Shown: positions 60,066 through 64,000 of the stretch, one piece after another
Layout of the letters: each line of letters opens with the position of its first letter
Numbering within the stretch: position 1 is the stretch's first letter
DNA from: Colimorpha sp964483145
GTDB taxonomy: Bacteria; Bacteroidota; Bacteroidia; Bacteroidales; P3
Reading direction: 5' to 3'
Length of the DNA stretch: 64,000 nt
Assembly: GCA_964483145.1 (NCBI GenBank)
Contig: CAZAAK010000002.1
Span: 1-64,000 of the forward strand
The notes under the pieces: generated by a model
Database searches by the model: none
What the model was told of the DNA's origin: nothing
The model's input: only the letters and a program-made list of their open reading frames with translations
Made by a program: the position numbers and the translations under genes

Positions 60066-63000
60066 TTGGCTAACAATCAACCCATCGAAGTAGTAAATTT
60101 TGCATCTGTACGCAAATACGAGTACCCGGACTTTCTTGATATTCAGCTCAAGTTTTTCAAAGATTTTTTCCAAATTGAGACAAATCCTGATAACCGTCTC
60201 GAAGAAGGCTTGTACAAGGTTTTCAAAGAAAATTTCCCCATTTCAGATGCACGTAACAATTTCACGTTAGAGTTTCTTGACTATTTTATAGACCCTCCGC
60301 GTTATTCCATAGAGGAGTGCATTGAGCGTGGATTGACATATAGCGTTCCGCTAAAGGTCAAGTTGAAGCTTTCGTGCAATGACCCTGAAAACGAGGATTT
60401 CCAAGCTATAGAGCAGCCTGTTTATTTGGGTATGGTCCCTTACATGACCCCCAAGGGAACCTTCGTTATTAACGGAGCGGAGCGTGTTGTAGTTTCACAG
60501 TTGCACCGGTCTCCAGGCGTTTTTTTCGGCACTTCATATCACTCCAATGGTACGCAACTCTACTCGGCCCGTATCATACCTTTCAAAGGTTCGTGGATGG
60601 AGTTTACAACCGATATCAACAACGTCATGTACGCCTATATCGACCGTAAGAAGAAACTCCCCATCACTACCTTGCTCAGGGCTATCGGCTTTGAGACTGA
60701 CAAGGATATCCTAGATATCTTCAACTTGGCTGAGGAAGTGAAAGTTTCCAAGGCCAATCTAAAAAAAGTACTGGGTAAGCAGTTGGCTGCTAGAGTAGTA
60801 GAGTCTTGGACTGAGGATTTCGTTGATGAGGATACAGGTGAGGTCGTTTCCATGGAACGTACCGACACTGTTATTGAGCGAGACAAGGAACTTACAGATG
60901 ATGATATCGAAAAAATTCTCCAACTCGGTGTAAAGTCTATTCTTGTGAAGGTTGAGGATCGCGATGGCATTGATTATTCAGTCATTTACAATACCCTCAA
61001 AAAAGATACTTCCAACAATTCCAAGGAAGCTGTCGAGTATATCTACCGTCAGTTGCGCAATGCTGAACCACCAGACGAAGAAACCGCTCGTGGTATCATT
61101 GAAAAGCTTTTCTTTTCCGACAAGCGTTACGACCTTGGTGAGGTTGGGCGTTATCGTATTAATACGAAACTTAATCTCGATATTCCCGACACAACCCGAG
61201 TGCTTACCCAAACGGACATCACCGAGATTATCAAGTATCTTATCCAGTTAATCAACCAGAAGGCAGAAGTGGATGATATTGACCACTTGTCGAACCGTCG
61301 CGTACGCACTTCTGGTGAACAGCTCTACAACCAGTTTGGCGTAGGCCTTGCCCGTATGTCCCGTACTATCCGTGAGCGGATGAATGTTCGCGACAACGAA
61401 GTGTTTACTCCCACAGAATTGATTAATGCCAAGACTCTGTCTTCTGTTATCAACTCTTTCTTTGGCACCAATCAGTTGTCGCAGTTTATGGACCAGACCA
61501 ACCCTCTAGCCGAAGTAACGCACAAGCGTCGTATTTCTGCATTGGGCCCTGGTGGTCTGTCGCGCGAGCGCGCAGGCTTTGAGGTCCGTGATGTACACTA
61601 TACCCACTACGGTCGTTTGTGTACAATCGAGACTCCTGAAGGTCCTAATATCGGCCTTATCTCTTCCTTGGCTGTATATGCCCGCATCAATGAGTTGGGC
61701 TTCATAGAGACACCATATCGCCGCGTAGTCAACGGCCGTGTGATGCTGGACGAAGAACCCGAATACTATACCGCTCAGCGAGAGGAGAATAAGACTGTTG
61801 CCCAAGCTACCACCCGAATGGATGAAGAGGGTAATATCATCGAAACTCGAGTAAAAGCGCGTAATCAGGCCGACTTCCCTATCGTTTCCCCAGAGGAAAT
61901 AGATCTTATGGACCTTGGCTCAAACCAAATAGCTTCTATCGCGGCTTCACTTATCCCATTTTTGGAACATGATGATGCCAACCGCGCACTTATGGGTTCC
62001 AACATGATGCGTCAGGCTGTGCCCTTGCTCAACCCAGAGATTCCGATCGTTGGAACTGGTATTGAGAAATCAGTGGCTGAGGATAGCCGTGTATTACTCA
62101 ATTCTCTTGGTGACGGTGTTGTTGAGTATGTTGACTCTACCAAGATTGTCATTCGACACAACCGCACTGAAAAGGAGCGACTTGTCTCTTTTGATGATGA
62201 CGTTCATGAATACAAACTGACGCGCTATCAACGTACTAACCATTCCACTTCAATCAATCTACGCCCCATTGTGCGTAAGGGCGATAAAGTGAAAAAAGGT
62301 CAAGTGCTCTGTGAGGGGTATGCCACCCAAGGCGGTGAATTGGCTCTTGGACGTAATATGATGGTGGCTTTTATGCCTTGGAAGGGCTATAATTTTGAGG
62401 ATGCTGTTGTTATTTCCGAGCGCGTTGTGCGTGAAGATATCTTCACTTCTGTTCATGTGGAAGAGTATACTTTGGAAGTTCGTGAGACTAAACGTGGTCC
62501 GGAAGAACTCACAAGAGATATTCCCAATGTCAGTAGTGAGGCCACTAAGGACCTTGATGAGAATGGAATCATCCGTATCGGTGCTGAGGTTAAAGAGGGT
62601 GATATTCTTATAGGTAAGATAACCCCAAAGGGCGAGTCTGACCCAACTCCTGAGGAAAAGTTGTTGCGGGCCATCTTTGGAGACAAAGCTGGTGACGTGA
62701 AAGACGCCTCCCTTAAAGTGCCACCTTCGGTCCGTGGTGTTGTCATTGACAAGAAACTTTTTGCCAAGATTATTCGTGACCGCAAACAGCGTGCCCGAGA
62801 AAAGGAGTTGTTGGCCAAGCCCGAGGAAGAGTACAACAACGAACTCAAGGAACTCAAGGAGAAGTTGATTGATCGCTTGCTCATCATCCTTGCCGGTAAG
62901 ACTTCCAACGGGGTCTATACTAACCATAAGGAGGAACTTATCCCCAAAAAAGTCAAGTTTACCTCCAAAGCTCTTAATGCCATCGACTATACTGAAGTTA

Positions 63001-63872
63001 GTCCCAATAGGTGGACCTCTGACAAAGAGACTAACAGCCTTATCAAGGACTTATTGAACAACTACAATATTAAGAATCGTGAAATTAACGGACGGTTCAC
63101 CCGTAACAAGTTTGCTCTCACTGTTGGTGATGATCTTCCCACGGGAATCGTTCAGATGGCCAAAGTCTATATTGCAATGAAGCGCAAATTGCGCATTGGC
63201 GATAAGATGTCAGGTCGTCATGGCAACAAAGGTATCGTTTCCAAGATTGTCCGTGCAGAGGATATGCCCTTCCTTGCCGATGGTACTCCTGTTGATATTG
63301 TTTTGAATCCTTTGGGTGTGCCTTCCCGTATGAATCTTGGTCAGATATACGAAACTGTTCTAGGGTGGGCTGGAAAGAAACTTAACAAACGTTTCAAGAC
63401 ACCTATTTTCGATGGTGCTACCCTCGAACAGATCAACGGTTATATGCGAGAGGCTGGTCTGCCCGAAAATGGGCGCACCTACCTTTATGACGGTGAAACA
63501 GGCGATCGTTTTGACCAACCTGCAACCGTTGGCTACATCTATATGCTGAAGTTGCACCACATGATTGATGATAAGATGCATGCCCGTAGCATTGGGCCAT
63601 ATTCTCTTATCACCCAGCAACCTCTTGGTGGTAAGGCCAACTTTGGTGGTCAACGTTTTGGTGAGATGGAGGTTTGGGCACTTGAGGCTTTCGGTGCTTC
63701 GCATGTGCTACAGGAGGTTCTTACCGTCAAATCTGATGATGTCATGGGGCGCGCCAAGGCTTATGAGGCTATTGTTAAGGGAGACAACATGCCTGTTCCA
63801 GGCATCCCAGAGTCCTTTAACGTATTGGTCCATGAACTCCGCGGTTTGGGCTTAGAGGTAACATTTGATTAA
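60066..63872 (+). CDS. rpoB: DNA-directed RNA polymerase subunit beta
   Basis: A 1268-residue beta subunit, complete from ANNQPIEVVNFASVRKYEYP to LVHELRGLGLEVTFD. The rifampicin-binding region (about 463-510) reads LSQFMDQTNPLAEVTHKRRI and SALGPGGLSRERAG, the sensitive type. The start is a TTG at 60066: the family N-terminus begins right here and no in-frame ATG fits. It lies 202 bases behind rplL, after a strong two-tier hairpin, and 69 bases before rpoC. Confidence 0.98.
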   Translation: MANNQPIEVVNFASVRKYEYPDFLDIQLKFFKDFFQIETNPDNRLEEGLYKVFKENFPISDARNNFTLEFLDYFIDPPRYSIEECIERGLTYSVPLKVKLKLSCNDPENEDFQAIEQPVYLGMVPYMTPKGTFVINGAERVVVSQLHRSPGVFFGTSYHSNGTQLYSARIIPFKGSWMEFTTDINNVMYAYIDRKKKLPITTLLRAIGFETDKDILDIFNLAEEVKVSKANLKKVLGKQLAARVVESWTEDFVDEDTGEVVSMERTDTVIERDKELTDDDIEKILQLGVKSILVKVEDRDGIDYSVIYNTLKKDTSNNSKEAVEYIYRQLRNAEPPDEETARGIIEKLFFSDKRYDLGEVGRYRINTKLNLDIPDTTRVLTQTDITEIIKYLIQLINQKAEVDDIDHLSNRRVRTSGEQLYNQFGVGLARMSRTIRERMNVRDNEVFTPTELINAKTLSSVINSFFGTNQLSQFMDQTNPLAEVTHKRRISALGPGGLSRERAGFEVRDVHYTHYGRLCTIETPEGPNIGLISSLAVYARINELGFIETPYRRVVNGRVMLDEEPEYYTAQREENKTVAQATTRMDEEGNIIETRVKARNQADFPIVSPEEIDLMDLGSNQIASIAASLIPFLEHDDANRALMGSNMMRQAVPLLNPEIPIVGTGIEKSVAEDSRVLLNSLGDGVVEYVDSTKIVIRHNRTEKERLVSFDDDVHEYKLTRYQRTNHSTSINLRPIVRKGDKVKKGQVLCEGYATQGGELALGRNMMVAFMPWKGYNFEDAVVISERVVREDIFTSVHVEEYTLEVRETKRGPEELTRDIPNVSSEATKDLDENGIIRIGAEVKEGDILIGKITPKGESDPTPEEKLLRAIFGDKAGDVKDASLKVPPSVRGVVIDKKLFAKIIRDRKQRAREKELLAKPEEEYNNELKELKEKLIDRLLIILAGKTSNGVYTNHKEELIPKKVKFTSKALNAIDYTEVSPNRWTSDKETNSLIKDLLNNYNIKNREINGRFTRNKFALTVGDDLPTGIVQMAKVYIAMKRKLRIGDKMSGRHGNKGIVSKIVRAEDMPFLADGTPVDIVLNPLGVPSRMNLGQIYETVLGWAGKKLNKRFKTPIFDGATLEQINGYMREAGLPENGRTYLYDGETGDRFDQPATVGYIYMLKLHHMIDDKMHARSIGPYSLITQQPLGGKANFGGQRFGEMEVWALEAFGASHVLQEVLTVKSDDVMGRAKAYEAIVKGDNMPVPGIPESFNVLVHELRGLGLEVTFD

Positions 63873-63941
63873 ATCAGAATTAAGTTTTCAGTAACATCCT
63901 ATATTCTTGATTTTTGATTCTTAATTGGTAATAATAATAAG

Positions 63942-64000
63942 ATGGCTTTTAAACAAGATTCACAGATAAGGAATGATTTCAATTCGATAACCGTCAGTTT
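63942..64000 (+). CDS. rpoC: DNA-directed RNA polymerase subunit beta' (start only)
   Basis: The first 19 codons read MAFKQDSQIRNDFNSITVS, matching the usual Bacteroidota RpoC start (MAF, then a charged segment). The gene runs off the end of the window. Its place behind rpoB supports the call. Confidence 0.9.
   Translation, partial: MAFKQDSQIRNDFNSITVS

Overview
The window is chromosomal DNA from a member of the Bacteroidota, order Bacteroidales, probably not Bacteroides itself. Evidence: families almost confined to that phylum (DUF5606, DUF4837, DUF6089, DUF4954), a metG with the KISTS signature and a C-terminal tRNA-binding domain, paired OmpH/Skp genes behind bamA, and above all the phylum's promoter signature (-7 box TAnnTTTG) in front of about twenty transcription units, with almost no Shine-Dalgarno sequences. 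Nearly all of it is core genome. I see no prophage, CRISPR array, plasmid gene or intact insertion sequence.

Layout. 0-13.3 kb (+): DUF5606 gene with a 35-bp triple repeat at its start codon, a lipoprotein, metG, an epimerase, DUF4837 and DUF6089 envelope proteins, then uppS-bamA-ompH-ompH-yifB. 13.3-17.1 kb (-): a thioredoxin-fold protein without CXXC and dusB, separated by a 1.3-kb gene-poor stretch with a candidate small RNA. 17.1-23.9 kb (+): cdd, ppiD, a short membrane protein, ispC, a DUF2795-like protein, a DUF2520 protein, tatD. 24-29.1 kb (-): manC, trpS, a 58-residue lipoprotein, a lone rnfA, a C69 dipeptidase. 29.2-35 kb: conserved hypothetical, tRNA-Glu, rpsT; hpf and xer on the minus strand; rseP and an LptF/G permease. 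35-39.6 kb (-): mazG, rel, a barrel-like protein, recA. 40.7-49.6 kb: DUF4954, merR, lptD, N-acetylmuramoyl-alanine amidase, a GldA-type ATPase, pyrF, a membrane protein. 49.7-53.1 kb (-): aspartate aminotransferase and a four-gene ECF-sigma operon. 53.1-54.8 kb: gene-poor, with a dead IS3-family transposase. 54.8 kb to the end (+): tRNA Thr-Tyr-Gly-Thr, tuf, tRNA-Trp, secE, nusG, rplKAJL, rpoB and the first 59 bases of rpoC.

The genes largely serve envelope biogenesis (BamA, Skp-like chaperones, PpiD, LptD, LptF/G-type permease, RseP, UppS, amidase) and information processing (tRNA synthetases, ribosomal proteins, RNA polymerase, RecA, Rel).

The most unusual signal is an intergenic element found three times (15151-15267, 40058-40173, 53606-53721). 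Each copy is about 116 bp, in the same orientation, made of two inverted arms of 11-bp units resembling AGGTAAAnnAA, and able to fold into one long hairpin. Each lies in one of the three largest gene-poor gaps, upstream of a minus-strand gene. Copies 1 and 2 also stand upstream of nearly identical promoter sequences.
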